Shown: piece by piece, positions 35,667 through 48,600 of the stretch
Numbering within the stretch: the stretch's first letter is position 1
Layout of the letters: every line of letters begins with the position of its first letter
Source: Prunus persica
Lineage: Eukaryota; Streptophyta; Magnoliopsida; Rosales; Rosaceae
Direction: 5' to 3'
Assembly (NCBI RefSeq): GCF_000346465.2
Contig: NC_034010.1
Location: forward strand, 22,865,701-22,929,700
Length of the DNA: 64,000 nt
The notes under the pieces: model-generated
What the model saw: only the letters and a program-made list of their open reading frames with translations
Databases searched by the model: none
What the model was told of the DNA's origin: nothing
Translations under genes and position numbers: made by a program

Positions 35667-37683
35667 TAAATTTATAGGTAGGTTTTGGTATGATCAGATT
35701 GTTTTGTGATGACATGAGGGTAGGAAGAAATAGATTGTATTCAAAATGCCTTGGTGGCTTGGCTGGTTAATTTGGAAGAATCATTTAGGTTTGTAAATTA
35801 ACATTTTGTTGAGAGAGGAAAGTTGGACCCCTTTTTTGTGATGGAAAGAAAAGTTTGACTTTGGGGGATTTTTCACATTTATATACACAATCAAACTTTC
35901 AATATCTTATCTTATGACATGGAATGAAGATGTTAGTTCAAGTAGATTTGGAAGGTTTAAGCTATAATTCCCTGTATTATACAGTCCAATACAATCCTTA
36001 GGTCGGCACAAGTTTCACCTTGTCTGTTGGTTACGTGGTTTTGGATGTTTTGAGTAGACTCAAGTTGAGTTGGATTGGAATGTTCTAGGTTAAATTCCTA
36101 TGCACAACTCCGTTGGTTCACTAGATTAAGAGCTAGTTGAATATTATATACTTAAGGATTAAAAACTATGTTTTTCATGGAAAGAGTACTTCTTTCTTTG
36201 ATCCTTGAGAGGGGTTATTCGATCTTGGGATCTCTTCTAACATTGAGAAAAAAGGTACCACTAGATTAAGAGTTAGTCGGTATAAACCGAATAATTCGAA
36301 TTTTCTAAAAGCATGAATAGGTTTCTTTTATTTTTAATGAAGGCAAATGAAAACATGAAAATATGCACTTCTGAACATGTATACAATAGCAACATAGAAA
36401 GAAAAAAAAAAAAAAAGGATCTGTGATCGTTCAATATAAACTTTACCTCAATTCAAACAGGGCTTACACATAGAAGCTATGCCCTTCACTCGTTCAACAT
36501 CTATCTTCAAATTCAAAGTGTGAACAAAAGAATTACTCCTCCAGATATAAAGCTTAATGTGCCTAATAATTCAAGGGTGGTGAATTTAACAGCTACACCA
36601 TGGATACCATTATTTATGCCTTCAAGCAATTAAGTCATTTACATTTTAAGTTGAATCTTTCTTTTACTTAAGAGAATCCAACGTATCTTGCACGGGGGAC
36701 ACACACTCACACACCACTTTGTGATAATTTTTTATACAAATTTCTTGATAGCAAAGCAATGATGTTTACTTCCCATTTGAAAAACATAAATAAAAACCTA
36801 GTGAGGCAAAGGTGACTTGGACGTCTCTAGTTTCATAAGCTTTCATGAAGTTATCAAATCAAAATTTATTATATTATTGAGGACATATTATTTTAATAAG
36901 AATCATCTATTTCACCTAATCAACGGTTCTAATTCATAGTCGGACAACACAATATCTTGAATTATTTGGCTAGAGAGCATTTAGAAATGCTTCTCTCAGA
37001 ATGTTTACCTCACTTCACATCATCTCTAAGAACTTCTTTATTTGTTACTTCTGGTCATGGGATAAGACAAATGCATGATGCACATCATGGTTTTAAAAAG
37101 TAACATTAATAATAGCATAAAAGATGACTTGATCTCAACGTTACTAACATTAATGCGTCATTTTGTGCCACAAGTAGCCATCTAAAAAGTAGTTGAAATT
37201 GAAACCTAAAGTTCAGCTATTCAGCCTTATCTCTTTGGTTATGATTCTTTGTCTGTGGATAGCATAACCAAATTGAACAAGGCAACCGTGACACTTAACA
37301 TATTCTTATATAGCTGTAACTGTCAATGATTCAACAACAGCCAAAGGAAGCAACAAAACTTACAAGGTGATGATAAGAGTAGCAGAATATGGAGATTCAG
37401 AAGCCTTTCCCCCGCCATTAGCAATTACTTCCAACTTCTTATTTATTCACCTCCCTTTTATGCATACATTTCGAAAGAATTAAATTACGAAAAATTAACA
37501 TACGTTACAAAACCGGCAAAAACACGATTTACAAAAACCAAACAAATCAATCAGTAACACTCTTCAGTAGACAGGAAAGTGGAATCTGGTCTATCCCATT
37601 GCATTGCACCACCAACTGCTCATTTTTCGATCAGGCTATTAATTCTCTCAATTAGACAACAAGAACAGAAAGAAAGTGTCCAG

Positions 37684-40012
37684 TTACCACTGATTCGGGA
37701 AGGCTTCTCTGTAATTTGCATCCTCACCCAATGTAAGCTGTCTTACAGTGGCAGCACTTGCACGAGTATTTAAAAGCCTCTGAGCTAATCTGTCTTTTGG
37801 TGTCTCTTTCTTCTGCAGCATTGAGGCAAGGGCTTTCTTTTTGTTTCTGGATGATCGGTTCTCACCATTAGTTGCCGCCCAATCTTCTCCAATATCCGCA
37901 GATCTAGAAGTTGAAGCCATTGCAGCATCACGTAAAACTGCTTCATTGTGTTCTCGTATTTTTGCAAGCTTTGCACGCTTCAGTGACTTTTTATCTATTT
38001 CTCTCTTCCTTGCCAACTCTTTATCTTTCTCACGAACATTCTTCACGGCTTGTTTCGCTAACTGTTCCACTATATCAGTGCCTAAATCAGGGGTTTTCTC
38101 ATCTTTTGAAGGGTTCTGATTGAGCGGCTTTCCCTCATCATCTCTGGGTATAATAGGTCCATGAAATGGGCAAGTTCTCAAATCTCTTCTCTGACAAAGT
38201 TCACCTTTGCTTAGAGGAGCTCGGCATGGTTGAATTTCAACCTGCTGTTCTTTGTATAGAGTAGTCTGAAGATTTAATTCCGCAATCTTTTCTGCTGGAA
38301 TAACTGCGTCCTGATCCACCCTGCCCCAATGACTTTCAAGCTCCAATCCCCGATGGTTAGCCAATACATCCCTCTTTGAACCCCAGTTGTCCAAATAAGA
38401 GCCCCAATTCACCTCTGGAGCTTCGGCCAAAAGCTTACTCCTCAAAGGGTCTGAATTGGTTGCTCCATCTTTACGATTGAGCCTTTTATTGCCATCTCTC
38501 TCATTAGCATGGCATTCAGGAACTCTGTCCAGTACCTCCTTGGAAGTTGATGCCACTGAATCTTCAGTTCTGTTATTGGGAATACTAGACCTCTTACTCT
38601 CAATTGATCCAATCTTGCCTTCCTCCCAAAAATCTTCTTCTTCATGATTTGTAGTGTTTGGAATAGCACAACCCGATTCTTCACACTTCTTCTTCACTGA
38701 TTGAATATGATTCCGGATATCAATGAACTCCTTCAAATAAGAATCTCTGGCCCTGTTATCAGTCAGTTCAACCCTTACAAGAACAGAGATCCATTCTTGC
38801 ACTGCAACCAAATGCTTCATTACCAATAGCTTGTAAAGCTCTCTCAGTGCATCAAAAACTACTTTGTTTTCACTGTTCTCATGAATTTTATCTGCTTCTT
38901 CCAACGAATGCAAGCGCAACTGCCGGAACTCATAAGAATGAAACTCTTCCATATCTTCATCATCTAAAGGACACAATAGCTCACGTTCCTCTTTAGCACG
39001 TACAATTTCTAAACATTCCCCAATCTCATCAGCCGTTGACTGTATTTCTTCCTTTATTGATGCAAAATTCTTTTTCAAAGTCTCAAACTTGTTCAATAAG
39101 ATCTCTTTCGACTTCCTCTCCCTTTCCCTTCTTTCCTGATGAAGCCGAGCCGCATTTGCCTGTAGATTTGGGAATTGATACTTAAGCGTGTTTTTAAGGT
39201 AATCAAATCCTAATCTAATCTGCCTATAATGAATCCCAAATGAAGCATTCCACTTCTCCAAAAACTCAATTGCCTTCGAACGCAGAGCAGTCGCAACATT
39301 TGTCGGACCTGGGAGTGGCGAATTGTTTCTAAATCCGACACTCAAAGTCAATAACTGATCCAAACTCTCCACAACAAGGGTTCTAAAAAGCTTTGACCTC
39401 ATAAAAAGCTCATCGATTATAAGAAGTGTGAGGTACCGGACCTGCAAAATTTTTACTTTAGCAAAAACTTCTTCTCTCCCAAAAATCATCATACAGAAGC
39501 AATATAAAACCCTACAATTTTAACACACATCAAACAAAAATTTCCGACAAAATTGAATACCAGAGTGATGGAGCATAACATACTATCCAAGGTTATATCT
39601 TTATTTCCTTAAAATTTCAGCAAAATGAAAAAGCAAAAGAAATCCAATTTGACTACCTCTCGAATTGTGAATCGCAATTTTTTCCTTCTAAATTTTCTCC
39701 GAAACCAAACATAACGTAAAAATAAATAAACCCCAGCCAAAATACACCATAAACTTCAAACAGAAACACAGAACTGAAACTAAAGATCAATTCTTTTATC
39801 GAAGAAAGAGAAATTATATAAATACAAAGGACCTGAGAGTGCTCGCGCTTCATAAGATCCATGAGAATATGGGCGGCGAGTCGGAGCTCCGAATCCGAGC
39901 GGCGCACCACCGACTTGATGGCCTTGAGGAGGCGCGGGTCCACCTCTGGTTCGGTCGAGGTCGTCGCCTTCTCTATCAAAACCCTCACCTTCCCTCCTCC
40001 CTCTTCTTCCAT
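37684..40012 (-). CDS. UVSSA: UV-stimulated scaffold protein A homologue
   Basis: Two exons on the minus strand, 40012-39833 and 39441-37684, encode 645 aa. The VHS/ENTH-like N-terminal domain (about 1-150) has LLKAIKSVVRRSDSELRLAA, RSKLFRTLVVESLDQLL and EFLEKWNASFGIHYRQIRLG. A coiled coil with RRERERKSKEIL follows. Near 462-490 is the conserved DUF2043 zinc-binding region, CRAPLSKGELCQRRDLRTC then PFHGPIIPRDDEG. In animals UVSSA binds stalled RNA polymerase II, brings in TFIIH and stabilises CSB for transcription-coupled repair; plant homologues are assumed to act likewise in the nucleus. A Lys/Arg-rich tail resembles a nuclear localisation signal. Position matches At3g61800. Confidence 0.92.
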
Positions 40013-41472
40013 TTTTCAATTCAGCGAGCTTCTTTGAATTTTCAAAATTTTAGGATAATATATAGTCTGTCTTTTGGGGTATTTTCGCGCTGAGCAGGGA
40101 AGGGGTGGAATGTCAAAATCTGAAAGTTACGAGGGACGCAGAAGATAAAGGGTCTTTGCTATAAAAGGCCCCAGTAAAATGAGAGATAAATTAACCCAAT
40201 TAAATGAATTAATAAATAAAAATATTAAGAGAAAAATTATCATAAAATTTCTTATTAATTAAATTATTTTTTTTATTACTATATAAAATTTATTTTGTTC
40301 TAATTTTCAACTTCAATTTCTTTTTTTCTTCTTCTTATAATGTACATAATTAAAACACAATGGGCCTCCTTCATCAAACCTGCTATGAAACCCCCAACTA
40401 GGGATTATAGCCCATTCCAAATCTAAGCCCAAAAAATCAATAACCAAAAAAACCAATCCCCACAATGTATTTTCAATTTCAATATATTTTATACGTGACG
40501 GTGCGACTAACACTGAAAATTTTATCAAAGTGGACATGAATTTGATTAGTATCAGGCAGTGTTTTGTTTTTAAAAGTTTATAATTTACAGATAAATTAAG
40601 TCAGTTAATTAAGACAATGAACTCTCCCCTTTCTTCCGAGTTGGAGTCCTACTCTTAATAAATGGTTAATACCCAAAATTAAATAATTTATGCAGGAGAC
40701 TACTTGGTTGGCTCAGCAAAGATGGGATCATACAGTCATTGATCTGTGGCACATGGACGTCCAATGGCCACATGTGTTGGGGACAGGATATTAGGATGTA
40801 GGTTCCTCTCTTGTTATTCCACGTGTCTAATTTAATAAACAATATCTGAAAACCAATAAAATATAAAGGATTATTCACTTTTCTTCTAGATCTTCCTTCA
40901 ATGAATTCTCAGTTGGTCCAAAATAATACAATTCAATCAAATAGTGACTACTTAAGATTCTTGTGAGTCGTTACAACAAATGAATTCTTTGTTACTAGTT
41001 TTGCTAATATCAATCGAGAATTTAACTATTTAAGATTATTGAAAGTGATTTTATAAATGAAAACTTTTCTAGTCGAGATTGAATGAATCTACGAACTAGA
41101 ATTGTCATATCACTAGCTGGAGAGATTCTTACATGCTCTAGATTTATGCGACAATTGTTCCTAAAACACACATCATGTGATGTGTGTAGTTGTCCCATCA
41201 CCCGCTGGCTGAACCCATTACCCGCGTCCAAATTATGCAACTAGGAGGGCACCAAACCAACCATTTACTAGAACAATTTTCACCAACAACATTACTACAT
41301 CATTGGTAGGGTCAATATCTAATTTTTGAAAGTGAGGAGAGAGGCCATGTTGCAATGTTGTGCATTCATAATTGCAATTTCATCAAAGGATATTGCTGTA
41401 CTTGTGTCCACACACACTTTTAACTTTAATGTTTTGTTTTGCAGCTAGACCCCAACAACATATCTTAAAGGG

Positions 41473-41521
<49 letters not shown>

Positions 41522-42272
41522 GAATTGGCAATTGCCTTGCTCTTTCCTATCCAAACCTACCGCCACTAACTTTTTTGACAAATTTTTTCAGTCTTTCTTT
41601 CCATGCTGTGTGTTATTATTGATTGTAATTTCCAAATGCAAGCGCACTTATCAAACCAAACAAAGTGAGAGAAGAGAAATATCGTCACAAAGAGACAAAT
41701 CCTGTACCGTACGTGATCGTACAGTGCGGTAACCGACAAGATTTAGAAAATGACACCGTGTTTTGTCTATATAACAGTAGATGTCCATGTGCTTAATTTG
41801 ACTTTACACCTCGACCCTCAGGGCCTCTTTTGTTATTCACTACTCATTTTCTTAACATTATGAATCAAAAACAACCCCCAAATTCCTCGCTTCTATTACA
41901 CGATCAATGTAAATCTCAGAGTGATTTCTAACCGTTGATCAAACGAGGTTTTATATATTAAAAATTCATGACATTATTATTATTATTTAACGTATGATGT
42001 TAAATAATAATTTGTTGAAGTAGATAATAATACAATACAAGAAACAACACGTGAAACTTGTAAATTGTAATTAAGCAGTAAAACAACACAAACATCTCAA
42101 AATCCTACCCTTTGATTCATCATCAGATGATAATCCTAATGCAAGGAAGGTTTGCTCTTCCCGCTTTGATTTTATAAATAAAATAAAATAAAGCAAAAAT
42201 TAAAATTAAAATTCAACGGGGAAAGGAAAGGAGGGCTTTTTCTGTTTCTCATTACGCCACTACCAAAATTAC
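40013..42272. other. Intergenic region upstream of UVSSA, with (GA)n microsatellite
   Basis: AT-rich, no supported gene. It contains a GA tract at 41473-41518 and a short imperfect palindrome near 41708-41730 (CCGTACGTGATCGTACAGTGCGG). The last bases before 42273 are probably the 3' UTR of the minus-strand protease. Confidence 0.55.
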
Positions 42273-43712
42273 TCAAGCGCAGCCACGTGGGGCAAACCCG
42301 ACCCGAGAGCTTGCCAGGTCATACACCACCCGGAACCCCTGCTGCTGGATGTTACCGATTATGGACAACCCGCCCATCGTACCCGCGAACGCAAAGCAGA
42401 AGCTCCCGCTACTGTCCACGGGGATCAAGTAGTTCGTGGCCGGCAGCGAAACGTCAGCGTTTCGGAAATGCAGCACCACGGTCGGGACTTTCACCTCGCT
42501 TTTACCCGACAAGTCGAAACACGTGTCGAACAGAGAGAACTCCGGCGCCCGCTTCAGACCCGATGTCCCGGCCCGGAAAGCGTCACGGAGAGAATTGTAA
42601 GCGACTCGGGTCAGGCGGGTCACGGACGTACCCGAATCCAGAATGACACCTCCGTTTCCAGCCGGGTCGAGCTTGAAAAGCGACGCCGTGATTCCCCGGA
42701 CACGTGTCCCGCCGACACTGATACCGATGAGCTCGACGTAGTAAAACGTGTCCAGTTTCGGGTTCGCGATTAGCGGAGTGAACCGGGCAGTCCGAGAAAC
42801 GGCCGAGTCACCGAAGACGACGGAGGACGGTTTGGACGAAGCGGACCGGTCCACTAGACAGTACGAGAATTTCTTGTTGAACCGGACCCCGGTCTGGGTG
42901 GGAAATGATAACTTCCCCCGGCCGAGCCCCAAAAGCCCCGCCGCACCGACGAACAAGCCCTCGTTGTCGTGGCCGCATCCGAGCGCCACGCGTCCCACTT
43001 TGGTGCCTCGAAATGTCAGCGTTTCGGTGGAGAAGTCGCCGACAGTGAACGAACCGTCGCCGTAGGAGACTTGGTAGAGGCAGGTCTTCCTGGCTTTGCA
43101 GCCCGAGGAGTCGAGCTTCCGGCATAGAGGGGACCCACAGGGGATGGTGGAGAAGGTTCCGGATTTCCTCGGGTCGAAGACCGGGTCGGTCTGGGAATAG
43201 CAGCGCTTGCAGGGAGCGCATTGGAGCCAAACGACGTCGCTTCCGGTGTCGAGCACCATGTAGACGTACTTGGGAGGCGTGCCGACGCCGAGGCGCGTGA
43301 AGTACTCGCCGCTGCCCTGCGCGAGTCCCGAGACGACGGAGCTGCTGAAACCCCTGATGGGTACGCGACCGCCTCTGGCTGTTCTATTCGGCGACGCGGC
43401 GGCTGCGGCGATGGAGCTTAGGGTTTTGACGCGGACGGCGTCGCGCTGAAGGCGGAGGTTGAAGAGTTGGGAGGGGGTCTTGTTGAGGGACAAGGCGTCC
43501 AAGTGATGCAACTGTACGGACAGAGTGTTCGGGTCCGTGCTGGTTGTCGGGTCGGGTTGTACGGTCTCGGACACGGATTCGGGCCATGAGAGGGTGGGTG
43601 GGTTGGGTAGGGGGTTGAGGACGAGGGTCTGGTGCTCGAGGGCGGTGGTGAGAGAGAGGAAAATGGCGGTGACGGAAAAGAAGAGAAGGCCAAGTTTGGA
43701 TTTCCCTTCCAT
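42273..43712 (-). CDS. Nepenthesin-type aspartic protease, At1g01300/At3g61820 group
   Basis: Single exon, 479 aa, unusually GC-rich compared with the surroundings, so both strands show long spurious ORFs. A signal peptide (LGLLFFSVTAIFLSLTTALE) and a propeptide with SVQLHHLDALSLNKTP precede the mature enzyme. Catalytic aspartates are in VLDTGSDVVWLQC (about 154) and ILDSGTSVTRL (about 357). The nepenthesin insert has CAPCKRCYSQTDPVFDP, and the flap contains YQVSYGDGSFTVGDF. The end, VVYDLASSRVGFAPRGC, is typical. Expected location is the secretory pathway or cell wall. All family cysteines I can place are present. Arabidopsis has co-orthologues beside UVSSA and beside CNX3, and this gene lies between exactly those two. 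Confidence 0.94.
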   Translation of the reverse strand: MEGKSKLGLLFFSVTAIFLSLTTALEHQTLVLNPLPNPPTLSWPESVSETVQPDPTTSTDPNTLSVQLHHLDALSLNKTPSQLFNLRLQRDAVRVKTLSSIAAAAASPNRTARGGRVPIRGFSSSVVSGLAQGSGEYFTRLGVGTPPKYVYMVLDTGSDVVWLQCAPCKRCYSQTDPVFDPRKSGTFSTIPCGSPLCRKLDSSGCKARKTCLYQVSYGDGSFTVGDFSTETLTFRGTKVGRVALGCGHDNEGLFVGAAGLLGLGRGKLSFPTQTGVRFNKKFSYCLVDRSASSKPSSVVFGDSAVSRTARFTPLIANPKLDTFYYVELIGISVGGTRVRGITASLFKLDPAGNGGVILDSGTSVTRLTRVAYNSLRDAFRAGTSGLKRAPEFSLFDTCFDLSGKSEVKVPTVVLHFRNADVSLPATNYLIPVDSSGSFCFAFAGTMGGLSIIGNIQQQGFRVVYDLASSRVGFAPRGCA

Positions 43713-43778
43713 TTTGGATCGCAGAGTTTAGAGAGAGAGAGAGAGGAAATGAAGTTTAGGGATGGAAAGAGAGGAGAG

Positions 43779-43786
43779 TATAAATA
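43779..43786 (-). promoter_or_regulatory. TATA box of the aspartic protease at 42273-43712
   Basis: Minus-strand TATTTATA about 67 bp upstream of the ATG, followed by a CT-rich leader (GA on the plus strand). Confidence 0.6.
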
Positions 43787-44344
43787 ATTGGAGTGAGAGT
43801 GAGAGTGAGTGTGGGAATTCTGAAAAAGCCGGTTCTGCAGAGGCTGAAGTTAATCAGTTTTTTGGTTGGGGGTAAAGATGTCAGATAGTCAGGTTTATTG
43901 TGTTTATCTATGAAGGAAGAAAAAAACAAAAACAAAAAATAGTTAATAATTTTTTCACCAATTAGAACCTAAACTAATTTGGTAAGAACTTAAATATGAT
44001 TTGTTGGAATTAGATGGAAGTTTATCCTTCAACTAATTTTATTTATGATATGTAAGTGAAAGGACAAAAGTGTCCCTGGGGGGCCAAACAAATGTCCTGA
44101 GTTCATTTGCTTGGGCTGGTGAAAGTTGTGTTTGTATTAATTATTGTTAATGAATACTTTATTTATATCAACAAAGATTAATTGGTGAGTTTGAGCTGGC
44201 CAAGACCACTTTGAGACTAGTAGTGGAATGATTTTTCCATTTGATTAAGACAAGGTGTTGCTATTCTTATATTTGTTTTATCATGTGATCATTTTCCGTT
44301 GTAGTATTATGATAAAAAGCAGAATTTGTTCATCATCTTACTTT

Positions 44345-44416
44345 AAGCACATGGGAATCAAACTCGAGTATAAAAAGTCAAGTATAACGTCTTAATCAAC
44401 TAATTTAACGCCCACA
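44345..44416 (-). mobile_element. tRNA-derived SINE-like fragment
   Basis: On the minus strand, an A-box-like TTAAATTAGTTGATTAAGAC is followed about 25 bp later by a B-box-like GAGTTTGATTCCC. The spacing suits an internal RNA polymerase III promoter; the termini are unclear. Confidence 0.4.
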
Positions 44417-45051
44417 TATGCTCATTCTATTTTGTTAATTCTAACTTACACGATCTAAGATGGAAGATGGTGTTTATTCATCGAATTATACTGTGGTAAT
44501 CAATATCATGGGTGTGTAAAGTTTTTTTTTAAAAAAAAAAATTGCATATTGGACTTGCTGATTGCCGTGACCAAATTCCAACAATCTCGGCAAGATTTAA
44601 TGTGGATTGGTCACGAGATGACCCATGAATCCTGACGTATCATTTAATCATATCTAACCATTCAGATCATTATACCTTAGGGTTTGACTTTGGAAAAAGA
44701 AAACATGAAATTCCCATGCAGCAAGCCAGAAAAAAAAGAAGACATAATATTATATAAGAGTCTCAAGAAATTCATGCCTCCTCCATGCTTGTTTGTCACG
44801 GTGGTGTTTCCCCGTGACTCTCTATCTTCTCATCTTTGATTTTTGTTTTCAAATTAATATATACATATAAATTTAAAAAACCTAATGAAGTACAGAATCT
44901 AAGTACCAGATTTGTCTTGCAAAGTTTCGAACTTTCGAACTAGAGCTTCACATGGTGGTTTTCAACAACAGGCCAATATGAGTAAAATATTTATTTTCGA
45001 GACTTCAAAACAAAATATAGAAAATGGATCTACATTGTCACACACTGTCAA

Positions 45052-45127
45052 GGTTTCACGAGAGTTCGAATTTGAGACTACTGGTCTACAAGTCAAGATC
45101 TTTTTCCACTAGGTTAGACCGGCGTCG
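45052..45127 (-). mobile_element. tRNA-derived SINE-like fragment
   Basis: Minus strand: A-box-like GGTCTAACCTAGTGG, then B-box-like CAAATTCGAACTC. No closed tRNA cloverleaf, so a SINE relic rather than a tRNA gene. Confidence 0.4.
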
Positions 45128-45791
45128 ACGAAAATTGATCTACAATTCAGTTGCATAGTTTGGTTCTCGGTTGAGAAATGGAATGAAAATGATGAAAAAT
45201 ATATCTGGTTTCATGCAGATATGTAGGAGTCAGGATTAAGAATTTGAAATAAATTATAACTAGTAAACATTGTCACTTTAAAAAAAAAAATGAAAGAGAA
45301 AAGGGTTTCTGGTAAGGATGGTTAGGCTGAAGAGTTAAAGAGTAGGGCCATGGCCCTGCGCCAACATGAGCAACCTTATAATTGAAGCCTACTTGAATAA
45401 CCGCGTGGGGCAAGCACTAAAGCTAAAAAGAGCAGGAAAAAAAGAGGAACCAGCAACTGGAAAGAGCATAAAAGAGTGGCAGAGACTCAATAAAGCATTG
45501 CAGGCTTAAAATTTAGGCCACAAAAGACAGATCTGCATACCCAACAAGATGACCTTTTCCAAACACCCAAGTTAAATTCAATGATACTGCAGCTAGTGAT
45601 CTTCTTCTTTTTTTCTTTGAGCAAAAGAAATAAAGTTAAGAAATTCAATTTATACTAATTTTATTTTGACACACTAGCTTTGTCAAAGGTCATATCCAAT
45701 TCATATTCCATCTCATCCAAAATAGAGAACTTCCATTACAATGTGGCATCTTTCACTAAAGCATTAACCTGCAGATAGTGACATCTTGCAC

Positions 45792-46972
45792 TTACTCCTT
45801 CCTGGACCAATCCCCACTCTTCCCACCAGTTTTACTCTCGAGTCGTATATCGGTGATCTGTATAGATTTGGAGGCAGCTTTGCACATATCATAGACTGTT
45901 AGGCCAGCAACACTCACTGCTGTCATTGCTTCCATCTCAACCCCAGTTTTCCCTGTTGAACTGGCTTCTGCCTCAATATCCACACTGTAATCCTTGGGAT
46001 TTAGTGTCAGATCGACACGAACATGGGTCAGTGGTATGTTGTGGCATAGTGGGATGAGACTACTTGTGTGCTTTGCTCCACTTATTCCAGCAAGTTTTGC
46101 CACACTGAGGACATCACCCTTGGCCATCTGGTTAGCTAAGACCAAATCAAACACCTGCTTTCCAAGAATTACCTTGCCACTAGAAATGGCAGTTCTCTTA
46201 CTGCTTTCTTTGGGAGAAACATCCACCATTTGGGCTTCCCCTTTATTGCCAATGTGGGTTAGGCCAAGTTCACTGTCGCCTTTTTCTTGAGGTGCTAACT
46301 GGGGTTCTTGAGGCATAAAATCATTACTCGGAGAACTGGCAGGCCCATTTGCTGGAGGTTCACCAAACACGGATTCCATTTCCTGAAACCAGGAATATAG
46401 TTAATACATAGAAGTACGTTCAACATGCCTTAATGAATTTTCTTCAAAAGAGAAAACTTTTCACATTAGATACTGAGCAATTATAAACAACTATGAAATA
46501 TTTCTAGAGATAAACGGTAGAGCTCGAATCTGATAACAGAAGATAACTTCAAACACTGGAATCATCTGTTTGAACGCAATAATGTATCAGACAGGTCTCC
46601 TTTCTTTTCTTTTCACAGAGGCTCAAGTCCTTTTTCTGCATTATTCTTTTGAATTTAAGTAACCAATTACTCTGAAGCAAATAAGAAGCAGTGCATTTCT
46701 ATCCTCATTGTCTGCTATAGTGCATCATATTAGTTGAATCTAATAGCAAAGCAAACAAAGGTAAGCAACTGATTTCCTAACCCAGTATTCAATTGTTTTC
46801 AAATCATTCAAAGCAGCTGGAAATAAGAACCAACAGACTCTGTACATATGCAGCATAAACAATATTTTACCTTATTAAGCTCAGCAATAGTTCTTGCAAG
46901 ATCATGGCTGCTATTACAGCTAAGAAACCGTCTCGAGCGAGAAGATGCTACTGCAAGTCTCCGAAGAAACAT
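45792..46972 (-). CDS. CNX3: Molybdenum cofactor biosynthesis protein CNX3 (MoaC, cyclic pyranopterin monophosphate synthase)
   Basis: Two coding exons on the minus strand, 46972-46871 and 46382-45792, encode 230 aa. The short first exon (MFLRRLAVASSRSRRFLS) is Arg/Ser-rich and looks like a mitochondrial presequence. From about residue 75 the MoaC domain runs with LTHIGNKGEAQMVDVS, GKVILGKQVFDLVLANQM, LIPLCHNIPLTHVRVDL, STGKTGVEMEAMTAVSVAGL and TDIRLESKTGGKSG. With CNX2 (MoaA type) it turns GTP into cyclic pyranopterin monophosphate in mitochondria; the molybdenum cofactor serves nitrate reductase, aldehyde oxidase, xanthine dehydrogenase and sulfite oxidase. A leader intron is likely (donor near 47358, acceptor near 46986). 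Arabidopsis CNX3 is At1g01290. Confidence 0.95.
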
Positions 46973-48504
46973 GGGTGGCAGAATCTAGATTCGGAATTTC
47001 AGCTGCAAGTATCGGAAAAATATCCAACTCTATTTGGCTTCTCAAAAAAGTAGAAAGATAAAAAACCATACTGACATTAGCTGCCTAACATTTTGGAAGG
47101 CAATAAATTGCTTTTGGAAGCAACATTTGCTACAAATATGAATGATTGAGTAAATGAGATACATAAATGATAAAACCCAGTTCTTAGTCAGGCAATTTAA
47201 CAAACACTTTGAGGTCATCATCTAAAAAAAAAAAATTGAAACTTGGATTTTCAGACGTGAAAAATTATTTTAAGAATTCCGTATTCATTACAAGAGAGAA
47301 GCAGTGTGAGGAAATTCTAGAGAGCTAGAAGCCATGCAAAGATTGGGTAAAGCACGTACCTTAGTGAAAGCAGCTATTGGCGAAGAGCATGTACCTTCTG
47401 CGTTTGCTCTGCATTTTTCAGACAAGAGGAGAGGCCCAATAGGAACTAAAAGTGGGCCAAAATCGAAGTGAAAGATATATAGATTAGAGCAAACGTATTT
47501 TCAAAAAGATACTTCCGCTTTCGTATAAGTCTAAAAAATATGAACAAAAAAATACGCATTCTTTTTTAAAACAAACGTATTATTCACATATTATATGCAC
47601 ATTGAAGTATTTTTCATGAATAATAAACATTTTTCTTGAATATTTTTACAATAATACACATATTTTTCCCATATCATTGAGAAAAGAACTACTAATTCAA
47701 ATTTTTTACTGGCCGGATTTTTCGTCGTATATTTTAAAAATAAAAATTTGTAGAATAATACATGTATAATATTATACTCGTGCCGTATTTTATTGAGTCA
47801 ATTGTAAGTCTAACAAACAAGTTAACCTTTGTAATTTTTTTTATGTAGAACTTGGTGGACTCATCTTTTACTTTCATGGGCGCTAGACTGACCTCGCGTG
47901 GATTGTTGAATGCCATAAAGGCAACAAATGAGAACTTTTCTGGAGAAAAATATAACCTTCAAGATTTAAGGTAAAAAATAACCCACATGACAACAATTAG
48001 TGTCAAAGTCACACCAAAAGATAAACTTTAGGGATAGGAGAGCGAAGGGTGTAACAGCTAGTAACTAAGTTGTTTTTGCAAGTATGCAATTAGCAAAGCC
48101 TTATACACGACGCCTTCTGTGAATACATAAAATCCTGTTATTTTTAACGAGAACATACAAAAGTAGATTAGAAGCTTTGTAGTTCTTGCCCAACTGGTTA
48201 CTCCTCCTCTTCAATTTTCAATGGGTTGGATGTACTACAAGAAAAGCCATACCATTCGTTAGCGCATGGAAAAAAAAACTTCAATAGAAAAGAACATAAA
48301 TCTTTTAAGATATTAAAAACTATTTGTCAAATCAAAATAGGCTATGCAATGAGAGCACAATTAAGAGTCGAGCTACTGTTGGTCAACAAATTAATGTGAT
48401 ATGTATACATTAACCCCCCATCGAGAAGAAACTTGTGTCGACTGTTCCTTGCCACGTAGCAGTCGCAACAAATCAGTCCAGTTAAAAGATGATATAGTTT
48501 GCAA

Positions 48505-48600
48505 AGGACTCACTAGTGTAGTGGCCTAGACTAATTGCTCCCCCAGGCAAGGTTTGGGTTCGAGTCCTAGTATCTGTGTAGTGTGTATGAGTTTAGTATG
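48505..48600 (+). mobile_element. tRNA-derived SINE-like element
   Basis: A-box-like TAGTGTAGTGGCC and B-box GGGTTCGAGTCC are spaced about 35 bp apart, followed by TATCTGTGTAGTGTGTATGAG. No tRNA acceptor stem pairs. Confidence 0.5.

Larger units (their letters stand above)
34501..37683. other. Intergenic region between SINAT3 and UVSSA
   Basis: No supported gene. It contains the Mutator-like MITE at 35116-35263, an inverted partial copy of the Helitron at about 35400-35666, and otherwise AT-rich spacer. A phrase with CTAGATTAAGAG occurs twice near 36120 and 36262. Confidence 0.55.
43787..45791. other. Intergenic region between aspartic protease and CNX3
   Basis: No supported gene. Two tRNA-like SINE heads lie on the minus strand (separate entries). 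The last few hundred bases before 45791 are probably CNX3 3' UTR. Confidence 0.5.

Noticed and set aside
42287..43731. Several ORFs of about 65-140 codons on both strands
   Set aside because: They are shadow frames of the GC-rich aspartic protease on the minus strand and have no motifs of their own.
47500..47720. AT-rich sequence resembling the shared AAATACGT-type block of the repeats at 3765-4700
   Set aside because: Similarity is limited to short AT-rich words and could not be extended by eye.
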